From assembly GCA_046350255.1 (NCBI GenBank), contig JAXMAV010000023.1, positions 90,825 to 154,824 on the forward strand: DNA of 64,000 bases, read 5' to 3'. Each line of letters begins with the position of its first letter. Position 1 is the first letter of the stretch. Source of the DNA: CALDUY01 sp046350255 (GTDB lineage Bacteria > Planctomycetota > Planctomycetia > Gemmatales > Gemmataceae). This document shows, piece by piece, positions 63,303-64,000 of this stretch. A program made the position numbers and the translations under genes. Below the pieces are notes generated by a model. That model searched no databases, was not told the DNA's origin, and worked only from the letters and a program-made list of their open reading frames with translations.

Positions 63303-64000
63303 ATGGTTTGTGCTTGGCACTGGCGCCGGGCCGCGGTGCTGGCGGTTGCATTGCTGACGTTGGTGTCAGCCTGTTCGCAACGCTCGCGCACCTGCCTTCC
63401 GCCAGAATTCACCACGTCGGCGCGCTACCACGACTTGAACGCGACACCCAGCGCGAACAGGGCGGTGGATGCCGACCTCGAAGAAGAGATCCTGGCCCGC
63501 TTTCGTGGCCAGGGCAACGGTACCTCTGCGAAGCCGACCGGCAAGTGTTACCGCATCCTGGCCCTCTCCGGTGGCGGGGCCAACGGCGCCTACACCGTCG
63601 GCGTCCTCAACGGCTGGTCGGCCACCGGCACCCGTCCCACCTTCGACGTCGTCACCGGCATCAGCACCGGCGGGCTCATCGCCACCTACGCCTTTCTGGG
63701 CCAGGCCTACGACGGCGCGCTGCGCGACATGTACACTTCGGTCACCTCGGACGACATCTATCAGAAGCGCCCCAGGGTCGCTATCTTGTGGTCCGAATCG
63801 GTGGCCACCGCTGGCCCGCTCAAACGCCTCATCGATGAGCAGATTCACTGCGACATCCTCCGCCAGGTGGCCGCCGCCCATGCGCAGGGACGACGTCTCT
63901 ACATCGGCACCACCAACCTCGATACGCGCCGACTCGTCGTCTGGGACATGGGCGCCATCGCCAGCAGTGGCCGGCCCGAATCGCTCGAGCTGTATCGCAC
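63303..64000 (+). CDS. Patatin-like phospholipase lipoprotein, truncated by window edge
   Basis: Open from ATG 63303 to the end of the window (232 codons) without a stop. Lipoprotein signal with lipobox LVSAC (Cys about 25). The patatin domain has the oxyanion loop SGGGANGAYTVGVL (about residues 87-100) and the nucleophile elbow GISTGGL (G-x-S-x-G, about 120); the catalytic Asp lies beyond the edge. Members hydrolyse phospholipids or acyl esters. As a lipoprotein it would act at the envelope. An in-frame GTG or TTG start further upstream lacks the signal peptide. Confidence 0.9.
   Translation, partial: MVCAWHWRRAAVLAVALLTLVSACSQRSRTCLPPEFTTSARYHDLNATPSANRAVDADLEEEILARFRGQGNGTSAKPTGKCYRILALSGGGANGAYTVGVLNGWSATGTRPTFDVVTGISTGGLIATYAFLGQAYDGALRDMYTSVTSDDIYQKRPRVAILWSESVATAGPLKRLIDEQIHCDILRQVAAAHAQGRRLYIGTTNLDTRRLVVWDMGAIASSGRPESLELYR

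Overview
The window looks like a piece of a planctomycete chromosome, most likely from the Gemmata/Isosphaera side of the phylum. The evidence is high GC (roughly two thirds, judged by eye), a HYExAFE-family gene, a DUF4159/prenyltransferase-repeat protein, an LEPR-XLL-like N-terminus on a subtilase, Ser/Thr kinases fused to WD40 repeats, and an ECF sigma factor next to a giant alpha-2-macroglobulin that carries an anti-sigma zinc finger. There are no rRNA or tRNA genes, CRISPR arrays, prophages or insertion sequences that I can recognise.

Layout. 1-6030: the end of a hydrolase gene, a strong hairpin, then a minus-strand operon TetR - HlyD-type fusion protein - ABC ATPase - two FtsX-type permeases, an efflux or lipid-export system with its own repressor. 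The fusion-protein gene is broken by three apparent frameshifts. 6192-11977: prenyltransferase-repeat/DUF4159 protein, argJ, and an LplT-like MFS transporter with a degenerate C-terminal extension. 11993-13868: hslV-hslU protease (minus). 13983-17999: three TPM-domain paralogues, then a HIT protein and hemC in overlapping frames. 18061-18996: a frameshifted exonuclease and a STAS protein. 19018-25433: ECF sigma factor and the membrane anti-sigma/alpha-2-macroglobulin fusion. 25637-30480: a small basic protein, larC, a small membrane protein, and alaS with an internal low-GC segment. 30487-33571 (minus): site-2 protease, hisS, and a HYExAFE protein with a nuclease-like signature. 33715-37865: Nudix hydrolase, a beta-barrel-like secreted protein, a WD40 protein, a PilZ protein, and a secreted protein interrupted by an in-frame TGA. 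38095-39081: an isolated rplC with its own promoter, leader hairpins and terminator. 39381-49756: subtilase, APC permease, PstS-like lipoprotein, CobW GTPase, dual hydrolase, creatininase family, ppk1. 49827-57182: lipoprotein, sugar-phosphate nucleotidyltransferase, membrane trypsin-like protease, metallo-hydrolase, DUF4259 protein, receiver domain, Nudix, PII protein. 57408-64000: two Ser/Thr kinases, an ACT-domain protein, a TlpA-like thioredoxin, and a patatin-like lipoprotein running off the end.

Housekeeping functions (ArgJ, HslUV, HemC, AlaRS, HisRS, L3, PPK1, PII) are interleaved with envelope and signalling genes, mostly as single genes or two- to five-gene operons. Most interesting are the ECF/alpha-2-macroglobulin pair, the mosaic alaS, the nuclease-like motif of the HYExAFE protein, the three TPM paralogues, and the detached rplC. 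Four apparent single-base losses at G/C runs and one premature stop suggest either local assembly errors or recent gene decay; the sequence alone cannot tell which.
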